Shown here: positions 1 to 8,242 of the stretch, piece by piece
How positions within the stretch are numbered: position 1 is the stretch's first letter
How the letters are laid out: each line of letters opens with the position of its first letter
Assembly (NCBI GenBank): GCA_000230935.2
Contig: AGIQ01000002.1
Span: forward strand, 620,001-684,000
DNA from: Mycolicibacterium rhodesiae JS60
Lineage (GTDB): Bacteria > Actinomycetota > Actinomycetes > Mycobacteriales > Mycobacteriaceae
Length of the DNA stretch: 64,000 nucleotides
Direction of reading: 5' to 3'
Notes under the pieces: model-generated
What the model was told of the DNA's origin: nothing
The model's input: only the letters and a program-made list of their open reading frames with translations
Database searches by the model: none
Made by a program: the position numbers and the translations under genes

Positions 1-1194
1 GTGGAGTGGGACGACCTGCGCAACCAGATCTCCGATATCGTCACCAAACTCGGCCCGACGCCCGAGCAGCCCAAGGGCCCGTTCGGTGATGTCCTGGAGT
101 CCTTCGCCAACGGGCTGGAGGGCAAGGGCGAGCAGATCAACACCACGTTCAAGGCGCTGTCCGATGCGGTCACCGCCCTGAACGAAGGGCGCGGTGACTT
201 CTTCGCGGTGCTCAAGAGCCTGGCTCTGTTCGTCAACGCATTGCACAAGAGCGACCAGCAGCTGGTGGCACTCAACAACGACCTGGCCACCTTCACCAAC
301 TCGTTTTCCAACTCCGATCAGGAAGTGGCCAAGGCAGTCAAGGACATTGACGCGCTGTTGACCACGGCGCGAAAGTTCGTCAACGACAACGGCTCGGTGT
401 TGAGTAAGGACATCAACAACCTCTCCGAGGTCACCACCCAGGTGCTGCAACCGGATTCGCGCAACGGCCTGGAGACGGTGTTGCACGTCTACCCGAACCT
501 GGCCGCCAACCTGCAGAACATCTATCACCCGACGCACGGTGCGCTGGTGGCGATTCCGACCGTCGCCAGCTTCGCCAACCCGATGCAGTTCATCTGCTCG
601 GCGATCCAGTCCGGCAGCCGGCTGGGCTACCAGGACTCGGCGGAGATGTGCGCGGAGTACCTCGCGCCGATCATGGACGCGATCAAGTTCAACTTCCCGC
701 CGTTCGGCGTGAACCAGTTCTCGACGGCCGAGACGCTGCCGAAGTACGTCGCCTACTCCGAGGAACGGCTGCGGCCGCCGCCGGGGTACAAGGACACGAC
801 GGTGCCCGGCATCTGGTCGCGGGACACGTTGTTCTCGCACGGCAATCACGAGCCGGGCTGGATTGTGGCGCCGGGTATGCAGGGTGTCGACGTGCAGCCG
901 TTCACCGCCAATATGCTCACGCCCGATTCGCTGGCGGCACTGCTGGGCGGCCCGGATCCCGTCGACTACCCGCCGGGCGGCCCGCGAGGTGGCGCGCCGT
1001 CGAACTCCTACGACCAGAACAATCCGCTGCCGCCGCCGTGGTACCCGGGTGCGATCCCGCCGCCACCACCGGGGCCCGACGTCATCCCCGGCCCGCTGCC
1101 GCTCTCGCAGCAGATCAATGGCGGAGCTCCCCCTGCAGCGCCCGCGGCTCCCGCCGGTCCGGCGTTGCCCGCTGAAGCAGGAGGTGGACAGTGA
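1..1194 (+). CDS. mce1D: MceD-family protein of an mce1-type operon, 5' end missing
   Basis: C-terminal 397 residues of an Mce-family cell-wall protein that forms part of the lipid-import complex of an mce operon (Mce1 imports fatty and mycolic acids). The frame is open from the first base, so the gene starts outside the window and its N-terminal membrane anchor and MCE domain are not visible. What is seen is the long helical region (about residues 1-160), the conserved Mce C-terminal block with paired cysteines near 200-216, and a proline/glycine/alanine-rich tail (about 325-397), common in MceD proteins. The stop overlaps the GTG of the lipoprotein gene by 4 bases, so the two are translationally coupled. 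Assignment to mce1 rather than mce4 rests on the four Mce-associated genes downstream, including an RDD protein, as in Rv0175-Rv0178. Confidence 0.9.
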   Translation: MEWDDLRNQISDIVTKLGPTPEQPKGPFGDVLESFANGLEGKGEQINTTFKALSDAVTALNEGRGDFFAVLKSLALFVNALHKSDQQLVALNNDLATFTNSFSNSDQEVAKAVKDIDALLTTARKFVNDNGSVLSKDINNLSEVTTQVLQPDSRNGLETVLHVYPNLAANLQNIYHPTHGALVAIPTVASFANPMQFICSAIQSGSRLGYQDSAEMCAEYLAPIMDAIKFNFPPFGVNQFSTAETLPKYVAYSEERLRPPPGYKDTTVPGIWSRDTLFSHGNHEPGWIVAPGMQGVDVQPFTANMLTPDSLAALLGGPDPVDYPPGGPRGGAPSNSYDQNNPLPPPWYPGAIPPPPPGPDVIPGPLPLSQQINGGAPPAAPAAPAGPALPAEAGGGQ

Positions 1195-2348
1195 GATCGA
1201 TCCTGACCACCACCCGCCGGTACGGCTGGCGCGCTTTCGTGCTGCTGATCACGGCGTTGGTGCTGACGTCGTGCGGCTGGCGGGGTATCGCCAACGTGCC
1301 GATGCCGGGTGGACCCGGTAGCGGCAAGGACAAGATGACCATCTACGTCCAGATGCCGGATACGTTGGCGCTCAACGTCAACAGCCGGGTCCGGGTTGCC
1401 GACGTGTTCGTCGGCTCGGTGCGTGCCATTGAGCTGAAGAACTGGATTCCCACGCTCACGCTCGACTTGGAACCCGGAATCAAGTTGCCTGCCAACGCGA
1501 TTGCGCGGATCGGCCAGACCAGCCTGTTGGGTACTCAGCACGTTGAGCTGGATCCGCCGCCGAACCCGTCGCCCGAACCGTTGCGTAACGGTGCGACGAT
1601 CCCGCTGAAGAACTCCCAGTCGTTCCCGACCACCGAACGCACGCTGGCCAGTATCGCCACCGTGCTGCGCGGCGGCGGCATCCCGAACCTGGAGATCATC
1701 CAGACCGAGGTCGCCAACATCCTGGACGGCAACGCCGAACAGATCCGCGACTTCCTTGGCAAGCTGGACACCTTCACCGACCAGCTCAACCAGCAGCGCG
1801 AGGATCTCACCCGGGCCATCGACAAGACCAACGAACTGGTGTCGATCGTGGCCGCGCGGGATGCCACACTGGACCGAGTTCTCACCGAATTCCCGCCGCT
1901 GATCAAGTATTTCGCGGATGCCAGGGATCGCTTCACCGGTGCCGTCGAGGCGCTCGGCCGGTTCAGCCGCATCACCGACCAGACGCTGTCGCAGTCGCGT
2001 GCCGACTTCGACACCAACCTGGCGCTGCTGCAGCGCCCGCTCAAGCAGCTTGGCCGCGCCGCGCCGTATCTGATCGACTCGCTGAAGCTGGTCATCACGG
2101 CCCCATACCCGATCGACAACATCCCGAAGGTTATTCGTGGCGACTACATCAACACGTCGGCCACCTTCGACCTGACGCTGAGCGCGATCGACAACGCGTT
2201 CCTCACCGGCACCGGTGTCTCCGGAATGCTGCGTGCTCTCGAGCAGTCCTGGGGCCGCGATCCGCAGACGATGATTCCCGACGTGCGGTTCACGCCGCAC
2301 CCGAACATGACCGACGGTGGCGGACCGTTTGTCGAGCGCGGCGAGTGA
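1191..2348 (+). CDS. lprK: MceE-type lipoprotein (LprK-like)
   Basis: 385-residue Mce-family lipoprotein, the E subunit of the mce1 operon. The N-terminus has basic residues, a hydrophobic stretch and the lipobox L-T-S-C with Cys28 as the lipidation site, so it is anchored to the outer face of the plasma membrane. The MCE domain follows (about 45-125) and then a long helical region. A strong Shine-Dalgarno AGGAGG at 1179-1184 precedes the GTG start, which overlaps the mceD stop. In the Mce complexes studied, the lipoprotein subunit is part of the needle that carries lipid across the periplasm. mceF starts 15 bases downstream. Confidence 0.93.
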   Translation: MRSILTTTRRYGWRAFVLLITALVLTSCGWRGIANVPMPGGPGSGKDKMTIYVQMPDTLALNVNSRVRVADVFVGSVRAIELKNWIPTLTLDLEPGIKLPANAIARIGQTSLLGTQHVELDPPPNPSPEPLRNGATIPLKNSQSFPTTERTLASIATVLRGGGIPNLEIIQTEVANILDGNAEQIRDFLGKLDTFTDQLNQQREDLTRAIDKTNELVSIVAARDATLDRVLTEFPPLIKYFADARDRFTGAVEALGRFSRITDQTLSQSRADFDTNLALLQRPLKQLGRAAPYLIDSLKLVITAPYPIDNIPKVIRGDYINTSATFDLTLSAIDNAFLTGTGVSGMLRALEQSWGRDPQTMIPDVRFTPHPNMTDGGGPFVERGE

Positions 2349-2363
2349 GGGGGTGACGGACAC

Positions 2364-3914
2364 ATGCTGACGACGTTCATCAAGAGACAGCTCGTGATCT
2401 TCGGTGTGCTGACCGTGATCGCCCTGCTGGTGCTGGGCTGGTACTTCCTGCGCCTGCCGACGCTGGCGGGTATCGGCCAGTACGAGCTGAAGGCGGACCT
2501 GCCGTCCTCGGGAGGCCTGTACCGCACGGCCAACGTCACCTATCGGGGCATCACGATCGGCAAGGTCACCGACGTGGAACCGACCGAGACCGGTGTCCGG
2601 GCGACCATGAGCATCAGCGACAAGTACAAGATCCCGCTCGACGCCAGCGCCAACGTGCACTCGGTGTCTGCCGTCGGCGAGCAGTATCTGGACCTGGTGT
2701 CCGACGGCAACCCGGGTCAGTACTTCGCCAGTGGGCAGACCATCACGAAGTCGACGGTGCCCGAAGAGATCGGTCCGGCCCTGGATGCGGCCAACAAAGG
2801 ACTTGCCGCGCTGCCCGCCGACAAGATTCCGGTGCTGTTGAACGAAACCGCCCAAGCGGTAGGCGGTTTGGGCCCGTCGCTGCAACGCTTAGTCGACGGC
2901 ACGCAGGCGATCGTCAGTGATTTCAAGACGAACATCCAGGACGTCAACGACATCATCCAGAATTCGCCCGCTGTCATCGACAGTCAGGTCGACTCCTCGA
3001 ATGCGATCCAGCAGTGGTCGGCGAACCTGAACACCATCGCGTCGCAGACCGCGGCCCAGGATCAGGCGCTGCGCAGTGGACTGAGCCAGGCGGCACCCAC
3101 CGCCGACGCCGTCAACGCGGTGTTCAGCGATGTGCGTGAGGCGCTGCCGCAGACGCTGGCCAACCTCGAGATCGTGCTGGACATGCTCAAGCGCTACAAC
3201 AAGGGCGTCGAGCAGTCGCTGGTGCTCCTTCCCCAGGGTGCTGCGGTCGCCCAGTCCGTCAACGCGCCGTACCCGCGCCAGGCGGCATTGGACTTCGGTT
3301 TGACGATCAACCAGCCGCCGCCGTGTCTGACCGGCTTCCTGCCGGCCAGCCAGTGGCGTGCACCGGCGGACACCAGGCTGATGCCGGTGGAGAGCGGTCT
3401 GTACTGCAAGATCCCCAAGGACACCCCCGCCAACGTGGTTCGTGGTGCACGTAACTTCCCGTGCGCCGACGTGCCCGGTAAGCGGGCGGCCACGCCGATG
3501 GAGTGCCGCAGCAACGAGCCCTACACCCCGCTGGGCAACAACCCGTGGTACGGCGACCCCAACCAGGTGCTGAACTGCCCGGCGCCGGGCGCTCGATGCG
3601 ATCAGCCGGTGAACCCCGGTACCGTGATACCGGCACCTTCGATCAACAACGGGATGAACCCGTTGCCGGCCGATCTGCTGCCGGGGCCCACGCCGCCGAT
3701 CAGTGACGACCTCAGTCCACCAGGGACGGGCACCGTGCAGTGCAACGGCCAACAACCGAACCCCTGCACGTACACCCCGGCAGCGAGCAACACCGCCATC
3801 TACACCCCGCAGAGCGGGGAGGTGGTTGGCCCTGACGGTGTGAAATACAACGTCAGCAACTCGAGCAGTACAGGAGACGACGGATGGAAGACGATGCTGG
3901 CTCCGGCCGGCTGA
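2364..3914 (+). CDS. mce1F: MceF-family protein of mce1-type operon
   Basis: 516-residue last Mce subunit of the operon. One N-terminal membrane segment (about residues 8-29) is followed by the MCE domain (about 35-115) with the typical Y-R-G-x-x-I-G-K-V pattern, a helical stretch, and a cysteine-containing proline-rich C-terminal region (about 330-500). Length matches Mce1F of M. tuberculosis. A GAGGGGG Shine-Dalgarno lies just upstream of the ATG. The last 31 bases overlap the next gene, so translation is probably coupled. It acts with the other Mce subunits and the YrbE/MceG transporter core, encoded outside the window. Confidence 0.93.
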   Translation: MLTTFIKRQLVIFGVLTVIALLVLGWYFLRLPTLAGIGQYELKADLPSSGGLYRTANVTYRGITIGKVTDVEPTETGVRATMSISDKYKIPLDASANVHSVSAVGEQYLDLVSDGNPGQYFASGQTITKSTVPEEIGPALDAANKGLAALPADKIPVLLNETAQAVGGLGPSLQRLVDGTQAIVSDFKTNIQDVNDIIQNSPAVIDSQVDSSNAIQQWSANLNTIASQTAAQDQALRSGLSQAAPTADAVNAVFSDVREALPQTLANLEIVLDMLKRYNKGVEQSLVLLPQGAAVAQSVNAPYPRQAALDFGLTINQPPPCLTGFLPASQWRAPADTRLMPVESGLYCKIPKDTPANVVRGARNFPCADVPGKRAATPMECRSNEPYTPLGNNPWYGDPNQVLNCPAPGARCDQPVNPGTVIPAPSINNGMNPLPADLLPGPTPPISDDLSPPGTGTVQCNGQQPNPCTYTPAASNTAIYTPQSGEVVGPDGVKYNVSNSSSTGDDGWKTMLAPAG

Positions 3915-4513
3915 CTCCATCGCTGGACGACGAGGCCGAACGGGGAGAGGCGCAGGAGCCGGCACAGCAGACCGGACAGCCCGGGTCACGACTGAGCGGA
4001 CGCCGCTTGGCGCTGGTGTGCGTTGCTCTGGTCATCGTGAGCCTGCTCGTTGCCACCGGCGGATACTTCGCGATGCGTGCTCACGAGAAGAGCGTCGCCG
4101 CGGCGCAGGCGGAGAGCCGCGCGCTGGCCGCTGCCAAGGACTGCGTCACCGCCACCCAGGCGCCCGACGCCGCGGCAATGGCGGCCAGCCAGCAGAAGAT
4201 CGTCGAGTGCTGGGACAGCGACCTCGCCGCGCAAGCACCGCTCTACAGCTCCCTGCTGATCGAGGCCTACCAAGCGGCCAACGTGCAGCTGAAGGTCTCC
4301 AACATGCGCGCCGCGGTCGAACGGCACAACGACGACGGCTCGATGGACATCCTGGTCGCGGTGCGGGTGAAGATGTCCAACTCGCAGGCTGCCGACCAGG
4401 AGCAGAGCTATCGGCTGCGGGTGCGGATGATGCCCGAGGGCGGCACCTACAAGATCGCCAGACTCGACCAGGTGAGCAAGGGGCCAGGTGACGGTGACCC
4501 TCCCCAAACTTGA
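3884..4513 (+). CDS. Mce-associated membrane protein (Mas1A, Rv0175-like)
   Basis: 209-residue single-pass membrane protein. An acidic N-terminal cytoplasmic tail (about 1-40) precedes one transmembrane helix (42-64) and an exported domain of the Mce-associated (SnoaL/NTF2-like) type. The ATG lies inside the end of mceF with AGGAG at about 3872. First of four consecutive Mce-associated genes, the arrangement of Rv0175-Rv0178 after mce1F. These proteins are thought to stabilise or complete the Mce transporter; the exact role of this one is inferred from position. Confidence 0.85.
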   Translation: MEDDAGSGRLTPSLDDEAERGEAQEPAQQTGQPGSRLSGRRLALVCVALVIVSLLVATGGYFAMRAHEKSVAAAQAESRALAAAKDCVTATQAPDAAAMAASQQKIVECWDSDLAAQAPLYSSLLIEAYQAANVQLKVSNMRAAVERHNDDGSMDILVAVRVKMSNSQAADQEQSYRLRVRMMPEGGTYKIARLDQVSKGPGDGDPPQT

Positions 4514-5483
4514 TGCCGTCGACGCCGGCGCCGACATATCCGGAGCAGTAGGCCAGGTGTCCGACGGGGTGCGGGCGGGCTGGTGGGCTCGTGCGCGGGC
4601 CTTCGCGGTCGACGTGTTCTTCGGCACCGGTGTGGTGATCACTTGCGTGCTGGTGGCGCAGTCGGCGTCGATCTCGGGCCTCGGATGGCTGCGGTGGACG
4701 GCGATCGCGGTAGCTGCGGTGGTGTTCCTCGCGATGGCGGTGAACCGGCTGCTCCTTCCGTCGATCACCGGCTGGACCCTCGGCCGGGCGCTGTCCGGCA
4801 TTGTGGTGGTCAGCCGCGACGGCGCCCCAATTGGCCCGTGGCGCTTGCTCTTACGTGATCTCGCGCATTTGCTCGACACCGCCGCGTTGTTCCTGGGCTG
4901 GCTGTGGCCGCTGTGGGATTCGCGCAACCGCACCTTCGCCGACCTGATCGTCCGTACCGAGGCCCGCCGCGTGGAAGCCGAACGGCCCGATGGCCGCCGG
5001 CTGGTGGGGGCGGTGCTGGTGGCGCTCGCCGTGCTGGCCGCCGCGGCCTCGCTGCTGGGCTATTTCGGCGTGTACCGTCCCGAGCTCGCCGTCGAGCAGG
5101 CCCGCCAGCAGATCGCTGTGCAGGGACCCGAGCTCGTCGAGCAGATGCTGAGCTACAACGTCGCGACGACCGACGCCGACTTCGCTCGGGCCAGGGGACT
5201 GGTCACCGACGGCTACCGGCCGAAAGTCTTGGCCGATCAGGATGCTGCGCGCAAGCGCGGCCTGGCCAACACCGAATACTGGGTCGTCAACAGTTCTGTG
5301 CTGACCAACACCCGCGATCGGGCCGAGATGCTGATCTTCATCCTGGGACAGCGCGGCGAGGCGGCCGAACTTCGTCCGAGCTCGGCGACCCTACGGGTGA
5401 CGTTCGCGCGGTCCGGCAGCGGCCAATGGCTGGTGGACAACTTGTCGGTGTTGGCGAGGCCGAATCCGGGGCAGCCGAAGTGA
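4488..5483 (+). CDS. RDD-domain Mce-associated membrane protein (Rv0176-like)
   Basis: 331-residue protein fusing an RDD membrane domain (about residues 30-160; hydrophobic segments near 42-60, 68-88 and 128-143, with the motif A-R-A-R-A-F-A-V-D at the start) to a further membrane helix (172-193) and an exported Mce-associated domain. It matches Rv0176, the only RDD protein of the mce1 operon, and so identifies this operon as mce1. The GTG start at 4488 overlaps the preceding gene by 26 bases; a second GTG two codons on is also possible. The stop overlaps the next start (GTGA). Confidence 0.85.
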   Translation: MTVTLPKLDAVDAGADISGAVGQVSDGVRAGWWARARAFAVDVFFGTGVVITCVLVAQSASISGLGWLRWTAIAVAAVVFLAMAVNRLLLPSITGWTLGRALSGIVVVSRDGAPIGPWRLLLRDLAHLLDTAALFLGWLWPLWDSRNRTFADLIVRTEARRVEAERPDGRRLVGAVLVALAVLAAAASLLGYFGVYRPELAVEQARQQIAVQGPELVEQMLSYNVATTDADFARARGLVTDGYRPKVLADQDAARKRGLANTEYWVVNSSVLTNTRDRAEMLIFILGQRGEAAELRPSSATLRVTFARSGSGQWLVDNLSVLARPNPGQPK

Positions 5484-6028
5484 GCCCGCGACGCAGGGTG
5501 GAACCCGACAGTGTGGAGCTGTTTCGGCCGCAGATTCGTCGACCGCACCGGTGGGTGTTGCCGCTGGTCGCCAGTCTGGCCGCGGTGGCGATCATCGCCG
5601 CGGTCACCGTGAGCGCCCTGCTGCTGGTGAAGCGGGAAGCTCAGCGGGAGAACGCCATTCGAGATGTGGCCGTGTTGAGCTTCGTTCGCGGCTTTGTCAC
5701 GCAATACGCCTCGCTGGACCCGTTCCACGCCAATGACTACGCCGACGGGATCCTGGCGCAGGGGACCGGGGAGTTCGCCCAGCAGTTCCAGGCCAAGAAG
5801 AACGAGATCGTCATTCAGGTGGCGCGGGCCGAACCGACGACGGGAACGGTGCAGGCCGTCGGTGTCGAGCGCTGGAACCGCGACGGCAGCGCCGACGTGT
5901 TGGTGGCGGCCACGACGAAGACCCGGCTGCCCGACGGCAAGATCCTCGAGCGTGCCAGTCGCTGGCTGGCGATCGCGACCAAGGAAGGAGGCCAGTGGAA
6001 GATCAGCAGCTTCAGGGAAGTGATCTGA
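5480..6028 (+). CDS. Mce-associated membrane protein (Rv0177-like)
   Basis: 182-residue single-pass membrane protein: a basic N-terminus, one transmembrane helix (about 25-50) and an exported domain ending in the G-G-Q-W-K-I-S-S pattern common to Mce-associated proteins. The frame is open upstream into the RDD gene, but the GTG at 5480, overlapping that gene's stop as GTGA, gives the expected topology and length, and upstream residues in this frame look like antisense-style low-complexity sequence. Third of four Mce-associated genes. Confidence 0.85.
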   Translation: MSPRRRVEPDSVELFRPQIRRPHRWVLPLVASLAAVAIIAAVTVSALLLVKREAQRENAIRDVAVLSFVRGFVTQYASLDPFHANDYADGILAQGTGEFAQQFQAKKNEIVIQVARAEPTTGTVQAVGVERWNRDGSADVLVAATTKTRLPDGKILERASRWLAIATKEGGQWKISSFREVI

Positions 6029-6627
6029 CCGATGCGGAGCAGGATCACGACGTCCACAGCGAGGCCGTCGAGCCGGGCGCCGCGGAGGACGCACAGACGC
6101 CGCGAAAGCGGTTCAGCCTCAACGCCACATCGGTGGCAGTGGGAATCTCCGCCGCGCTGTTCGTCGCCGCGGGCGCGTTCGCCGGCGCGGCCGTGCAGCC
6201 CTATCTGATGGACCGGGCCGCTGTCGACACCAAGCTCGACATCGCTCGCACCGCGACCGAGGCGATCACCACGCTGTGGACCTACACTCCCGACGATATG
6301 GACAAGCTGCCGGACCGATCGGCGAAGTACCTGTCCGGGGACTTCCAGGACCAGTACCGCAAATACGTCGACGCCATCGCCCCGACCAACAAACAGGCCA
6401 AGGTCACCAACAGCACGGAGGTGGTCGGAGCGGCCGTCGAATCGCTGGCGGGGCCGAACGCCACCGCGATCGTGTACACCAACACGACGTCGAAGAGCCC
6501 GCTGAGCAAGGACATCCCTTCGACGAAGTACCTGTCCTACCGCGTGGAGCTGACTCGCGACGGGTCACACTGGCTGGTCACCAAGATGACCACGGTGACA
6601 TCGCTGGACCTCACACCCAAACTCTAA
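5995..6627 (+). CDS. Mce-associated membrane protein (Rv0178-like)
   Basis: 210-residue single-pass membrane protein with a long acidic cytoplasmic tail (1-38), one transmembrane helix (about 44-67) and an exported Mce-associated domain. The GTG start is 4 bases after a strong purine-rich Shine-Dalgarno (AAGGAAGGAG, 5981-5990) and overlaps the previous gene by 34 bases. Last gene of the mce1-type operon: the next gene is 26 bases on and of unrelated type. Probably takes part in assembly or stability of the Mce1 complex. Confidence 0.85.
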   Translation: MEDQQLQGSDLTDAEQDHDVHSEAVEPGAAEDAQTPRKRFSLNATSVAVGISAALFVAAGAFAGAAVQPYLMDRAAVDTKLDIARTATEAITTLWTYTPDDMDKLPDRSAKYLSGDFQDQYRKYVDAIAPTNKQAKVTNSTEVVGAAVESLAGPNATAIVYTNTTSKSPLSKDIPSTKYLSYRVELTRDGSHWLVTKMTTVTSLDLTPKL

Positions 6628-6653
6628 ACACGCGCATTGGCGATACTTGCCCC

Positions 6654-7337
6654 ATGGCCGTCGCCTCGCCCGTATCGGAGCGCTCCACCGTCGTCGCACT
6701 GCTGCTGCTGACGTTCGCCACCGGGCTGGTCGATGCGATCAGCGTGTTGGTGCTCGGGCATGTGTTCGTCGCCAACATGACCGGAAACGTGGTGTTCCTG
6801 GGGTTCTGGTTCGTTCCGCATTCCGGGGTGGACATGATCGCCGCGATCCTGTCGTTCGCCTGCTTTCTGGTCGGTGCCGTGTTGGGGGGAAGGTTCGCGC
6901 GTCATTTCGACTACGAGGTGCGGGTGTGGCTGACGGCGGCGCTGGGCACCGAGGTGGTGCTGCTGAGTGTGCTGGCGATGCTCGCCGGGACCGGTGCGGT
7001 GAACTATCACGACAACGGCAAGCTGATCCTGATCGCCGGACTGGCGGTGACGTTCGGTGCGCAGAACGCCGCCGCGCGCCAGTTCGGCGTGCAGGAGCTC
7101 AGCACCACGGTGTTGACCTCCACGCTGGTCGGGATCGGTGTCGACAGCCGGCTCGCCGGTGGCAGCGGGGAGCGGGAAAAGTTGCGCTACAGCGTGGTTT
7201 TGACGTTGTGTGCGGGCGCGATGGTCGGTGCGACGATGACGCGCTGGATGGTGGCTCCGGTGATCGGGCTGGCCGCGATCGTGGTGGCCGCCAGCCTGGC
7301 TGTCTTCCGGTACGGCCCGCGACCGGCGAGCGGGTAG
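6654..7337 (+). CDS. DUF1275 (YoaK-type) integral membrane protein
   Basis: 227-residue, strongly hydrophobic protein with about six membrane helices. The N-terminal block with T-G-L-V-D-A and N-M-T-G-N-V is the signature of the DUF1275/YoaK family, whose function is not established. The ATG at 6654 follows the Mce-associated gene by 26 bases with no clear Shine-Dalgarno; TACTTG at 6645-6650 is a weak -10 candidate. It is not part of the M. tuberculosis order here, so this and the next gene look like a local insertion downstream of mce1. Confidence 0.8.
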   Translation: MAVASPVSERSTVVALLLLTFATGLVDAISVLVLGHVFVANMTGNVVFLGFWFVPHSGVDMIAAILSFACFLVGAVLGGRFARHFDYEVRVWLTAALGTEVVLLSVLAMLAGTGAVNYHDNGKLILIAGLAVTFGAQNAAARQFGVQELSTTVLTSTLVGIGVDSRLAGGSGEREKLRYSVVLTLCAGAMVGATMTRWMVAPVIGLAAIVVAASLAVFRYGPRPASG

Positions 7338-7338
7338 C

Positions 7339-7344
7339 TAGAGT
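7339..7344 (+). promoter_or_regulatory. Leaderless-type -10 box of the SDR gene
   Basis: TAGAGT (TANNNT) followed by 7 bases and the ATG at 7352. No Shine-Dalgarno is present, so a leaderless transcript is likely. Confidence 0.55.
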
Positions 7345-7351
7345 CGCGGCT

Positions 7352-8176
7352 ATGCCCACTGTTCTGGTCACCGGCGCCGCCCGGGGAATCGGCAAGTCGA
7401 TCGTGAGCTATCTGGCGGCCGCCGGATGGGATGTCATCGGCGGTGTCCGCAGTGCGGCCGACGCCGAAGCACTGTCCGCGCTACCGAGGGTCAGTGCGGT
7501 CACCCTCGACATCACCGACGACGCGCAGGTCGCCGCGCTGCCCGAGGCCCTGCCCGGCCGCCTCGACGCAGTGGTCAACAATGCCGGAATCGCGGTCAGT
7601 GGACCGCTGGAGGGGTTGACCGCGGCCGAGATCCGCCGCCAACTGGACGTCAACGTCGTCGGCCAGCTCGCCGTCACGTCCGCGGTGCTCCCGCTGCTGC
7701 GCGAGTCCCGTGGCCGAATCGTGTTCATCTCCAGTGTGAATGGCAAGCTCTCGGCGCCGATGATGGGCGCCTACAGCGCATCGAAATTCGCGCTCGAGGC
7801 GGCCGCTGACGCATTGCGAGTCGAGCTTCGCCCGTGGAACATCGCGGTCAGCGTGGTCCAGCCGGCCCAGACCGACACCGACCTGTGGCGTGAGGCCGAC
7901 CAAACCGTCGTCGAGATGGAAAACGCTCTGGCGCCAGAGCACCGCGCCCTGTACACCAAACATGTTGCGGGCATGCGGAAGGCGATTCCGATGTCACAAC
8001 GCTTGGCAGTGGATCCGGACAAGGTGTCCAAGGTAGTGCTTGAGGCGCTCACCGCGCGTAAGCCGAGAGCACGTTACCCCGTCGGTGTGGCGACCGCGGT
8101 ACAGATGACGCTGATGACCAAGCTTCCCACTCGGGCGCGGGACGCGTTGCTGCGCCGGGTGTTCCGTCAACCCTGA
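7352..8176 (+). CDS. Short-chain dehydrogenase/reductase
   Basis: 274-residue classical SDR oxidoreductase. Rossmann cofactor motif T-G-A-A-R-G-I-G (7-14), N-N-A-G (76-79), catalytic serine region I-S-S (126-128) and the Y-S-A-S-K catalytic pair (Tyr141, Lys145). The basic residues near 33 suggest NADP(H) preference, but this is inference. Substrate unknown; SDRs of this subgroup act on lipid-like or small hydroxy/keto compounds. The ATG at 7352 has a TANNNT box at the leaderless distance. Converges on the 8243-9322 gene with an inverted repeat between them. Confidence 0.9.
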   Translation: MPTVLVTGAARGIGKSIVSYLAAAGWDVIGGVRSAADAEALSALPRVSAVTLDITDDAQVAALPEALPGRLDAVVNNAGIAVSGPLEGLTAAEIRRQLDVNVVGQLAVTSAVLPLLRESRGRIVFISSVNGKLSAPMMGAYSASKFALEAAADALRVELRPWNIAVSVVQPAQTDTDLWREADQTVVEMENALAPEHRALYTKHVAGMRKAIPMSQRLAVDPDKVSKVVLEALTARKPRARYPVGVATAVQMTLMTKLPTRARDALLRRVFRQP

Positions 8177-8229
8177 GCGGTTTCGGCGCGCTTTCGTTCG
8201 CGCAGCGACGGTTTGCGCGCCGAAATCGC
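8177..8229. terminator. Inverted repeat between convergent genes
   Basis: Two 14-base arms (8177-8190 GCGGTTTCGGCGCG and 8216-8229) pair with one mismatch around a 25-base loop that can itself form a hairpin. It begins right after the SDR stop and ends 13 bases before the end of the facing gene. No T-tract. Position and symmetry suggest a two-way terminator. Confidence 0.55.
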
Positions 8230-8242
8230 GAGTCAGCGGACC

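Noticed and set aside
1008..2885. 625-codon open frame on the minus strand
   Set aside because: Antisense to mceD, mceE and mceF; product is arginine-rich without any family motif. Open only because of high G+C.
4904..5479. Upstream extension of the third Mce-associated gene
   Set aside because: The frame is open inside the RDD gene but the product is not membrane-like; the GTG at 5480 gives the expected topology.
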